Counted from the first letter of the stretch, positions 6,878 to 11,929 are shown. The stretch: 15,578 nucleotides of DNA from an uncultured Eubacteriales bacterium (GCA_900549105.1 URND01000069.1:1-15578), one strand, 5' to 3'. Made by a program: numbers and translations. Notes: generated by a model not told the origin, from the sequence alone.

Positions 6878-8059
6878 ATGACAAAGAAAAAAGTATACCT
6901 TGCCGCACGCAGCCTGACGCAGTGCGCCCATGCGGAGCATCAGACATACGGGATGCCCGAAAGGGTATACCCTTCTGGGCATCCCGTATATGAAATTATG
7001 CATATGGACAGGCGGGTTGCACGAATCAGCAGCACTGGACACTGTAAAGTATATTATAAGTCATTTATGCCTTACAATTTATATTTAGAAGAATTTGATG
7101 ATGTAGATACGTTAGTTAATAATATTACAAACTTTAACTATTGGTGTGCAACGAGAGTGCTTACCCTGGATAGGAAATATGCAAAAGAAATCTTAAATAG
7201 TATCGGTGTATCACAGGCCGTAACGGATAAAGAAAGAGCAAAGATTGCTTTGTCTTATCGATGCACGTCTTTAACCGATGTATTCTGGGTCAGACTAAAA
7301 GGTGAAAAGGTTTCATTTAATGAGGTTAATTTGTACGAAAATCATCTGGACAATACATTTATTGATATTGCATTGAGAGGAAATCAATATACGGTACAAA
7401 ATGAATCTTTAGCAAGAGACTTATCTACAAATGGTTGTTTTCCTAAGGCATGGCAAAGAGTAGACAGCGGGTTTCGATTGTTAAAAGATGGAGATTCGGA
7501 CGCGGTTGAAAGAGAGTTGCTTGCCAGTCAAATATGCAGATGCTTTGACGTTTCTCAGGTATTATACGAGAGAGATTATTTTGATGGAGAGAAAGTTACT
7601 GTAAGCAATTGCATTACATCAAGGGAATATTCTATAGTATCGATGGAAGCTTTTGAAATTTATTCGTTGAATCACAACAGAGAAGTTAAAAAATATATAC
7701 TTGCTTTGGATAAACACAATTATTATATGATGAACATTATAGATTATCTTATTGGAAATACGGACAGGCATTGGGGAAATTGGGGCGTTTTAGTTAATAA
7801 TTCCAACAATAAACCGGTGAGATTATACGATTTAATGGATTTCAATCAATCATTTAAGTCTTATAATCATATGGATGGTTCCAACTGCCAAACGATGTTT
7901 GGAAAACAATTAACTCAAAAGGAGGCTGCTGTCTTTGCTGTTGGAAAAATTGGCTTAAATCAGATAAAGGAAGTAAATAAGGAAATTTTTGCTGAACTAC
8001 CACAATTTTATGATATGTTTTGTGAGAGGTTAGAGTTATTAAAATCAATAGGAAATTAA
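6878..8059 (+). CDS. HipA-like kinase-fold protein carrying a 31-codon palindromic insertion
   Basis: The 393-residue product resembles clostridial stand-alone proteins with a HipA-type Ser/Thr kinase C-terminal domain. HipA toxins phosphorylate translation factors. Visible are a likely ATP-binding Lys in RLLKDGD, the catalytic-loop pattern NTDRHWGN (residues 294-301, Asp296 and Asn301), and LYDLMDF (residues 316-322), where the family has its metal-binding Asp. AAGGTGG at 6864-6870 precedes the ATG by 7 bases. Residues 8-38 derive from a palindromic repeat: without them the protein would begin MTKKKVY-EIMHMDRRVAR, which fits my memory of the family start. No HipB-like antitoxin gene is adjacent. 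Codon use is much more AT-rich than in the upstream operon, suggesting acquisition. Its activity and target are unknown. Confidence 0.78.
   Translation: MTKKKVYLAARSLTQCAHAEHQTYGMPERVYPSGHPVYEIMHMDRRVARISSTGHCKVYYKSFMPYNLYLEEFDDVDTLVNNITNFNYWCATRVLTLDRKYAKEILNSIGVSQAVTDKERAKIALSYRCTSLTDVFWVRLKGEKVSFNEVNLYENHLDNTFIDIALRGNQYTVQNESLARDLSTNGCFPKAWQRVDSGFRLLKDGDSDAVERELLASQICRCFDVSQVLYERDYFDGEKVTVSNCITSREYSIVSMEAFEIYSLNHNREVKKYILALDKHNYYMMNIIDYLIGNTDRHWGNWGVLVNNSNNKPVRLYDLMDFNQSFKSYNHMDGSNCQTMFGKQLTQKEAAVFAVGKIGLNQIKEVNKEIFAELPQFYDMFCERLELLKSIGN
6894..6969. repeat. 76-bp palindromic element, copy A (inside the HipA-like gene)
   Basis: The core runs from TATACC (6894-6899) to GGTATA (6964-6969) and is 76 bp, the same length as copy B at 11854-11929. 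By hand count the two match at about 64 of 76 positions with no gaps. Internal structure: a 5-bp stem CGCAC (6904-6908) with GTGCG (6922-6926), then ATGC-GGA-GCAT (6930-6940). The wider insertion is bounded by GTATAC (6893-6898) and GTATAT (6986-6991), 93 bp apart, which could be a target-site duplication. The insertion length is a multiple of three and has no stop in the host frame. Confidence 0.8.
6946..6989. repeat. 44-bp near-perfect palindrome near the start of the HipA-like gene
   Basis: The two 22-base arms are centred on GTATAC. They pair at 20 of 22 positions as Watson-Crick pairs, with one G-U pair (6959/6976) and one mismatch (6960/6975). The left arm is shared with copy B, but the right arm (6970-6989) is present only here. 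In RNA it would form a very stable hairpin about 70 bases after the start codon. Confidence 0.85.
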
Positions 8060-8061
8060 AA

Positions 8062-8234
8062 AAATCTAAAGATATCCATTTTAATCAAGCGTATAAAGTG
8101 AATACGAAAGAATAAAAGCATTAAATATCGGAGCAGTTTCAGAGATTATGTATGTAAATGTGCATATGCCATATTATTATTTTAATGTAATAGACCCTGA
8201 TGGTAATATTTTAGAAATAACGGGAAATTACTAA
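8062..8234 (+). pseudogene. Glyoxalase/bleomycin-resistance (VOC) family relic, frameshifted
   Basis: The last part, read from about 8097, encodes EYERIKALNIGAVSEI and then PYYYFNVIDPDGNILEITG with a stop at 8232-8234. This is the typical C-terminal end of a vicinal-oxygen-chelate protein, with DPDGNxLEI carrying the metal-ligand Glu. In another frame, 8071-8112 encodes DIHFNQAYKVNTKE, which fits the strand just before, so a frameshift sits near 8100. There is no start codon and no N-terminal half, only about a third of the usual 120-140 residues. It begins 3 bases after the HipA-like stop, implying a deletion at that point. Confidence 0.65.
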
Positions 8235-8274
8235 ATTTCAGTTTGTAAGGATAAGTAAATTATGAGAAACAATT
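8232..8274 (+). repeat. Gene-end repeat R1, copy 1
   Basis: Starting at the TAA of the VOC relic, this 43-bp stretch matches 11144-11186, which starts at the TAA of the two-helix membrane protein. The shared core is TTTGTA, GGATAAGTAAAT and AGAAACAATT, differing by a few substitutions and small indels. Here the last part is followed by CATGG and does not complete the hairpin seen in copy 2. Confidence 0.7.
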
Positions 8275-8391
8275 CATGGTACTGGAGGCCGATGTAATCT
8301 GGGATTTAGGCAAGTTGATTTTGTCGATAAATAAACATGTTTCTGCACCGCGTTTCGACAGGTTTTGCGGGGGCATTATGTTAATCTTTCA
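8235..8391. other. Intergenic stretch without a supported gene
   Basis: After repeat R1 there is only an 11-codon ORF (8264-8299, beginning MRNNSWYW) without a clear ribosome site. It is followed by sequence in which I see no coding signal. It may be further relic DNA between the VOC fragment and the Rpn promoter. Confidence 0.4.
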
Positions 8392-8420
8392 TTGTAGGAT
8401 AAAAGAAAACGTGTTACAAT
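8392..8420 (+). promoter_or_regulatory. Candidate extended -10 promoter for the Rpn-type gene
   Basis: TACAAT at 8415-8420 is preceded by TGT (8412-8414), an extended -10 arrangement. TTGTAG at 8392-8397 lies 17 bp upstream. Normal spacing would start the transcript near 8427, inside the AGGAGG ribosome site (8423-8428), giving an unusually short leader. Either the start site is earlier or initiation is nearly leaderless. Confidence 0.45.
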
Positions 8421-8435
8421 GAAGGAGGAAAACTA

Positions 8436-9002
8436 TTGAAAAATAACAAAAATGAGAAACCTGTACGCAAGCCGTTGAAAGAACTGACACTGCTCGACCG
8501 TTTCCTTTTTGATACGGCCATGAGTGACCCGGAAATCTGCCGGAATATCCTTTCAATTATATTTGGGGAGAAAGAAGTACCGCCGGGCCTTGTCGAATTT
8601 CTTCATTATGTGGAAAATCCGGAGCAGCAGGAGAGGGAGATTCAGGATGAGCGTGTGCGGAAGCTTGCAGGCCAGATTGAAATGTTGAAAAACAGTCAGG
8701 AAGTGGGTGTAAAGTATATGCGGTTGTGGGAAGAACTGGAAGAGGCGCGTCGGGAAGGCCATGACGCGGGTGTGGCAGAAGGCCGTGCATCGGGTTTAGC
8801 GGAGGGCCATGCTTCAGGCTTAACAGAGGGCCATGCTTTAGGCCTGACGGAAGGACAAAAGGCCGGTGCAGAAGCAGAACGACTGGAATCCATAAGAAAA
8901 TTGATGGAAACTATGAATTGGATGGCGGAACAGGCGATGGACGCTTTGCAGATACCGATGGAGGAGCGGGAAAAATACAGGGATATGATAAACGGTAAAT
9001 AA
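8436..9002 (+). CDS. Rpn/PD-(D/E)XK transposase-family protein lacking its nuclease core
   Basis: A TTG start is supported by GGAGG (8424-8428) 7 bases upstream. The 188-residue product starts with the Rpn-family head (ELTLLDRFLFDTAMSDPEI, about residues 16-34) and ends with the family tail (LVEFLHYVENP, then ERVRKLAGQI and GVKYMRLWEELEEARREG). Rpn proteins are recombination-promoting nucleases, usually around 300 residues, with a core carrying RLDV and E-x-Q/K active-site motifs. Here IIFGEKEVP (ending near residue 49) joins directly to PGLVEFL, so the whole core, roughly 120 residues, is absent without loss of frame. It is probably catalytically dead. A Gly-rich 8-residue repeat fills residues 107-146. 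A strong hairpin follows. Confidence 0.75.
   Translation: MKNNKNEKPVRKPLKELTLLDRFLFDTAMSDPEICRNILSIIFGEKEVPPGLVEFLHYVENPEQQEREIQDERVRKLAGQIEMLKNSQEVGVKYMRLWEELEEARREGHDAGVAEGRASGLAEGHASGLTEGHALGLTEGQKAGAEAERLESIRKLMETMNWMAEQAMDALQIPMEEREKYRDMINGK
8754..8873 (+). repeat. 24-bp tandem coding repeat (8-residue EGxAxGLx units)
   Basis: Within the Rpn-type gene, units begin at 8754, 8778, 8802, 8826 and 8850 with exact 24-bp periodicity. They encode variants of E-G-H-A-S-G-L-T. The units at 8802 and 8826 are nearly identical at DNA level, and the first and last are diverged. Such repeats are common at the C-terminus of Rpn-family proteins and vary in number by slippage. Confidence 0.85.
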
Positions 9003-9044
9003 GTAATATGTTGAACTATTGGAAATAGACAGGCTACAAATGGT

Positions 9045-9099
9045 AGGAGAGGTTGTGTTCAGTGCCGGACTGTTCACAACCTCTCCTTAGCTCGTTTTT
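9045..9099 (+). terminator. Long hairpin after the Rpn-type gene, probable terminator
   Basis: AGGAGAGGTTGTG (9045-9057) pairs perfectly with CACAACCTCTCCT (9075-9087). An inner CAGT/ACTG stem (9060-9063/9069-9072) is set off by T-T mismatches around a GCCGG loop. Five T residues follow at 9095-9099, seven bases after the stem. That spacing is loose for a classical intrinsic terminator, but no other role is evident. Confidence 0.7.
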
Positions 9100-9157
9100 G
9101 ACTTGTCTCTATCGGCGCTAACAGTGAGGAGATTTAGTGGCAAGAGCTCACTTTCTA

Positions 9158-9166
9158 TGGTATACT
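9158..9166 (+). promoter_or_regulatory. Possible extended -10 element
   Basis: TGG followed by TATACT (9161-9166) fits an extended -10 box. No good -35 is present at 16-18 bp upstream. It could drive the broken membrane gene at 9214 and the lipoprotein. Confidence 0.3.
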
Positions 9167-9213
9167 GGCAATATAGATGTAAATATAAAGCGGGATTTGT
9201 TGGAGGATAGAAT

Positions 9214-9407
9214 ATGCAAATTAAAGCTAAAAAGTGGGAGCAACGTTGCTGTCTGCTTTGATTACAGTATTCATATATATTTTTTCCCCAAATTATCATC
9301 CTTTAATTGTAAGTGCAGCCGCTGTGTTAATCATTGTCGCTGGAGTGACGGCAATAATTAAAAGAGGTATTTTTAGGAATTTTATCTTAGCAATGAGAAA
9401 TCAATAA
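9214..9407 (+). pseudogene. Small membrane-protein gene interrupted by a frameshift
   Basis: ATG at 9214, with GGAGG at 9202-9206, opens a frame reading MQIKAKKWEQRCC that stops at 9259. Another frame, open from 9231 to the TAA at 9405-9407, encodes two hydrophobic segments, LLSALITVFIYIF and LIVSAAAVLIIVAGVTAII, ending IKRGIFRNFILAMRNQ. Joined, they would give a basic-headed two-helix membrane protein of about 64 residues, so a one-base indel near 9231-9250 has probably broken the gene. Alternatively TTG at 9246, with GGGAG at 9236-9240, could start a 53-residue protein. The lipoprotein gene begins 38 bases downstream. Confidence 0.45.
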
Positions 9408-9444
9408 CTTCAAGTTTAACGAACCGGGAAGAAGGAGGTCTTCC

Positions 9445-10155
9445 GTGGTAATGAAAGGTGAGAAAATAAAAAAATATAAAAAAGTGGCAGCAATTGCGTT
9501 GTTCATATTCTTGCTGACAGCCTGTGGAAAACCGGGGCGTCCTATTATTCTTCCGGATAGGGAGGAAGTCATATCTATTATTGTTTCTGATGGAGAAAGA
9601 ACCGGATATTCACCGGATGCAGGGGAAGAGGCTGATGAATTTATCAGTGATTTTTTAGATGCTTTGACCAATATGGAGATAACGAATAAGGAGTCAATCA
9701 CAGATGCGCCTCCCAATGTAGACTATATTACAATTGGTTTAAAATGCAGGGATAAAACGACAATGCTTTTCTATTATGAAGATAAGGGTACAGAATATGT
9801 GGAACAGCCCTATCAGGGAATCTATAAACCGGATGCTGCTTTGGGTTTATACATAACGGAAATGCTCGACTCAGCAGACAACGCAAAAGAGACGGCGGAC
9901 GCTATGTGGGACCGGATACCTATGGTAAGAGTCAACGGAAGGCTGTATTATGACACAGGCAGAGAAAGCAGAGAAACCGGGCGCTGCGGCACGATGGACG
10001 GAGAAATAACGTCAACGGTTGACGGCACTGAAATTCCAATGGAGGATGACCAGTCAAATTTTGGAAGTGGTTTTGGATATCAATATGGAAAAGATGATAC
10101 AATAGAAATTTATATGAATGAAAAATGGGTTTTATTCGAATATAGGGAAGAGTAA
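9445..10155 (+). CDS. Secreted lipoprotein, possibly DUF5301-like
   Basis: The product is 236 residues from GTG 9445, or 234 from ATG 9451. GGAGG at 9434-9438 lies 6 or 12 bases away, so GTG fits slightly better. A basic head (KGEKIKKYKK), a hydrophobic stretch (VAAIALFIFLL) and the lipobox LTAC (Cys27) mark a type II signal peptide, so the protein should be anchored outside the membrane. The first mature half (about 30-150) starts with ILPDREEVISIIV, which recalls DUF5301. The second half (about 155-236) has IPMVRVNGRLYYDTG and GFGYQYG and ends KWVLFEYREE, which I have seen in clostridial lipoproteins but cannot name. The function is unknown. A decayed partial copy lies at 6681-6743. Confidence 0.75.
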   Translation: MVMKGEKIKKYKKVAAIALFIFLLTACGKPGRPIILPDREEVISIIVSDGERTGYSPDAGEEADEFISDFLDALTNMEITNKESITDAPPNVDYITIGLKCRDKTTMLFYYEDKGTEYVEQPYQGIYKPDAALGLYITEMLDSADNAKETADAMWDRIPMVRVNGRLYYDTGRESRETGRCGTMDGEITSTVDGTEIPMEDDQSNFGSGFGYQYGKDDTIEIYMNEKWVLFEYREE

Positions 10156-10205
10156 GTTACCGGCTTAGTGAAGAGAAGTTGAAAAATATATACTTGCAAT
10201 ATGGG

Positions 10206-10221
10206 TGAAGCGATAAGTTGG
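10206..10221 (+). repeat. 16-bp leader repeat R2, copy 1
   Basis: TGAAGCGATAAGTTGG occurs identically here and at 10883-10898. In both places it lies 20-36 bases before a start codon, upstream of unrelated genes. Confidence 0.7.
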
Positions 10222-10240
10222 GAGTGGATGAGGTGAAAAA

Positions 10241-10858
10241 ATGAAAAATCCATGGGAAGAAATTCCGTTGCTTGATTATGAAAATCATATGAAATTTGAG
10301 TCAGTTATGCAGTTGCAGGCTATGAATAAAATGATGAAAGATCAATTCGATTCTTATCCCATTTCCAGTGTAATGATATTTGGTATTGCAGGCGGTAATG
10401 GTCTTGAACATATTCAGAAAAACAAATTTGAAAGAATATATGGAGTTGACATCAATTCTTCTTATTTGAAAGAAGTCATTAATAGATATCCTGAATTGGA
10501 CGGACTTTTGGAATGTCTATGTATCAATTTGATAGATGAAACGGATAAACTGCCAAAAGCAGATATGGTTATTGCAAATTTGCTGATTGAGTACATTGGG
10601 TATGAGTGCTTTCAGAAAGCGGTTAATCAAGTAAATCCGAAGTATGTTTCATGTATTGTTCAAATCAATACGGAGGATAATTGGGTATCAGATTCCCCTT
10701 ATCTGCATGTGTTTGACGGAATGGAACAAGTACATCATCAAATAGAAGAACAGACATTAGAGAAAGCAATGCTCAAAATTGATTATCATGCAATCAGAAC
10801 TTTAGAGCATATGTTGCCTAATGGGAAAAAACTGGTACAGATAGACTTTGAAAGATAA
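10241..10858 (+). CDS. Class I SAM-dependent methyltransferase
   Basis: The protein of 205 residues has the Rossmann-fold methyltransferase pattern. Motif I is VMIFGIAGGNGLEHI (about residues 44-58), whose glycine loop binds S-adenosylmethionine. The second strand ends in YGVDIN (67-72), where Asp70 would contact the ribose. The fourth strand is ADMVIANLLIEYIG (107-120). The N-terminal helix region (YENHMKFESVMQLQAMNKM) is typical of small type 11/12-like enzymes in clostridia. GAGGTG at 10230-10235 precedes the ATG by 5 bases. No substrate can be inferred: it stands alone between repeats R2 copies 1 and 2. It is AT-rich compared with the upstream operon. Confidence 0.8.
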   Translation: MKNPWEEIPLLDYENHMKFESVMQLQAMNKMMKDQFDSYPISSVMIFGIAGGNGLEHIQKNKFERIYGVDINSSYLKEVINRYPELDGLLECLCINLIDETDKLPKADMVIANLLIEYIGYECFQKAVNQVNPKYVSCIVQINTEDNWVSDSPYLHVFDGMEQVHHQIEEQTLEKAMLKIDYHAIRTLEHMLPNGKKLVQIDFER

Positions 10859-10882
10859 CTTTCAGTTAATCGAGAAGTTAAT

Positions 10883-10898
10883 TGAAGCGATAAGTTGG
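10883..10898 (+). repeat. 16-bp leader repeat R2, copy 2
   Basis: Identical to 10206-10221. It follows the methyltransferase stop by 24 bases and precedes the two-helix membrane protein start by 20 bases. A tandem pair of AGTTAAT lies just upstream (10864-10882). Confidence 0.7.
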
Positions 10899-10918
10899 CA
10901 TTTACGGAGGTAATTGTT

Positions 10919-11146
10919 ATGCTGAAAAAAGTAAATAATATTTTGAACATAATAGTTGGTTCATCCATCGGAGTTTTCATTGGACATGGTATATATGTAT
11001 TCTGGGATTACAAAACACATCCCGATTTGTACGCTATGTTGTCAGCTCCATGGTACACGAGCATTTTAGTTTATCTCATATTTACGATTGTCCTTTTGGC
11101 GGCAGTTATTATTATAAAGCTGATGATTCGGAGAAAGCTAAAGTAA
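10919..11146 (+). CDS. Small two-helix membrane protein of unknown function
   Basis: The 75-residue product starts at the ATG at 10919, with GGAGG (10906-10910) 8 bases upstream; an in-frame TTG at 10895 is less likely. It has two hydrophobic segments, IIVGSSIGVFIGHGIYVFW (about 11-29) and SILVYLIFTIVLLAAVIIIK (about 48-67). They are joined by a short polar loop and end in a basic tail (KLMIRRKLK), which predicts a hairpin with both ends inside. I do not recognise the family. The stop codon is the first triplet of repeat R1 copy 2, and an AT-rich terminator follows. Confidence 0.65.
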   Translation: MLKKVNNILNIIVGSSIGVFIGHGIYVFWDYKTHPDLYAMLSAPWYTSILVYLIFTIVLLAAVIIIKLMIRRKLK

Positions 11147-11186
11147 ATTCCCAATTTGTAGGGATAAGTAAATCATAGAAACAATT
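11144..11186 (+). repeat. Gene-end repeat R1, copy 2
   Basis: Matches 8232-8274 over 43 bp starting at a TAA stop codon in both. The final AAACAATT of this copy forms the left arm of the terminator at 11179-11216. Confidence 0.7.
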
Positions 11187-11216
11187 TTAATTCATAAAAT
11201 TGTTTGAAAATTTTTT
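11179..11216 (+). terminator. AT-rich intrinsic terminator
   Basis: AAACAATTTT (11179-11188) pairs perfectly with AAAATTGTTT (11196-11205) around a 7-base loop. Six T residues follow at 11211-11216. It ends the two-helix membrane protein transcript. Confidence 0.7.
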
Positions 11217-11229
11217 AGGAGATTGCGAT

Positions 11230-11268
11230 ATGAAAAAAACTTATAAAGTAACGGAGATTGCAGTATAA
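11230..11268 (+). CDS. 12-codon mini-ORF, possible leader peptide or gene remnant
   Basis: MKKTYKVTEIAV is encoded from an ATG preceded by AGGAG (11217-11221) with 8-base spacing. It ends at TAA 11266-11268, two bases before a hairpin. The good ribosome site suggests it is or was translated. It could be a leader peptide upstream of the RNHCP gene, or the first codons of a gene whose remainder was deleted. I cannot choose between these. Confidence 0.35.
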   Translation: MKKTYKVTEIAV

Positions 11269-11270
11269 CC

Positions 11271-11302
11271 GGGAGGTTTGCTGACAATCTAACAAGCCTC
11301 CC
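11271..11302 (+). promoter_or_regulatory. Hairpin between mini-ORF and RNHCP gene
   Basis: GGGAGGTTTG (11271-11280) pairs with CAAGCCTCCC (11293-11302) through ten pairs, one of them G-U, with a 12-base loop. No T-run follows directly, so it is not a clear terminator. It could act as an attenuator-like or RNA-stability element. Confidence 0.5.
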
Positions 11303-11340
11303 AAAAGGTTTATAATTTTACTTTTAGGAGGATAATTTTC

Positions 11341-11769
11341 ATGAATAGAGAGAACAAGAAAAAAACATTTATCAAGGGTTACTATAAAAAACACCCCTGC
11401 AACGATACATTCGTTTGCAAAGTCTGCGGCAAGATAGTTGTACCAAATGGAGCCGGAAGTGAACACAGAAATCATTGTCCCTACTGTTTGTCAAGCCAGC
11501 ATTTAGATGTTGAGCCAGGCGATAGGGCGGCAAATTGTGGTGGTATTATGGAAGCGATTACTGTCTGGGTAAGAAAGAATAATGAATGGGCGATTATTCA
11601 CCGCTGCCAAATATGCGGTGCGTTAAGCTCCAATCGCATTGCGGCAGATGATAATCCGATGAAGCTGATGTCTCTTGCGATGAAGCCAGTGTCATCTCCG
11701 CCATTTCCTTTGGAACGAATAGAAGAAATGACCCGGCTTATGGGTGGAGATGGAGAACTGAAATGGTGA
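11341..11769 (+). CDS. RNHCP-domain zinc-ribbon protein
   Basis: The 142-residue protein carries FVCKVCGK (residues 20-27), HRNHCPYC (40-47, the motif naming the RNHCP family) and a third CQIC pair near residues 89-92. The spacing is consistent with one or two zinc sites. The central part, GGIMEAITVWVRKNNEWAII, and SNRIAADDNPMKLMSLAMKP are also typical. The family's role is unknown; the zinc ribbon suggests nucleic-acid binding, which is inference. AGGAGG at 11326-11331 precedes the ATG by 9 bases. A hairpin lies upstream and another downstream, so it is probably a single-gene unit. Confidence 0.85.
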   Translation: MNRENKKKTFIKGYYKKHPCNDTFVCKVCGKIVVPNGAGSEHRNHCPYCLSSQHLDVEPGDRAANCGGIMEAITVWVRKNNEWAIIHRCQICGALSSNRIAADDNPMKLMSLAMKPVSSPPFPLERIEEMTRLMGGDGELKW

Positions 11770-11782
11770 TGTAGATTAACGG

Positions 11783-11812
11783 GAGCTGATGTGTGTAGCA
11801 GCACATCAGCTC
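11783..11812 (+). terminator. Perfect hairpin after the RNHCP gene
   Basis: GAGCTGATGTG (11783-11793) pairs exactly with CACATCAGCTC (11802-11812) around TGTAGCAG. Only TT follows before A residues, so termination would be weak. It may mainly protect the 3' end. Confidence 0.55.
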
Positions 11813-11853
11813 TTAAACCACAAGTAACCGTGTGTAAATCGAAAGGTATTATC

Positions 11854-11929
11854 TATACCTTATCGCGCGGAGCTTGACGAAGCGCGCCCATGCGGAGCAT
11901 TTGACATACGGGATGCCTGAATAGGTATA
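11854..11929. repeat. 76-bp palindromic element, copy B (intergenic)
   Basis: TATACCT (11854-11860) and AGGTATA (11923-11929) are inverted ends. Internal structure matches copy A: CGCGC (11864-11868) pairs with GCGCG (11882-11886) over a 13-base loop, then ATGC-GGA-GCAT (11890-11900). In copy A the middle pair of the first stem is A-T and here it is G-C, a compensatory change. The 3' neighbour (11930-11970) has no counterpart around copy A, so I cannot say whether the true element is longer. Confidence 0.8.

Noticed and set aside
6713..7042. 109-residue ORF on the - strand
   Set aside because: It is the complement of the relic, the promoter and the palindromic insertion. It has no ribosome site and no family resemblance, and the open frame follows from the palindrome being open on both strands.
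8350..8371. Possible hairpin CCGC/GCGG before the Rpn-type gene
   Set aside because: Only four base pairs over a long loop and no T-run, which is within chance.
9137..9361. 74-residue + strand ORF
   Set aside because: It begins at a GTG without a ribosome site and shows no domain pattern. The hydrophobic reading in the neighbouring frame (9231-9407) is more protein-like.
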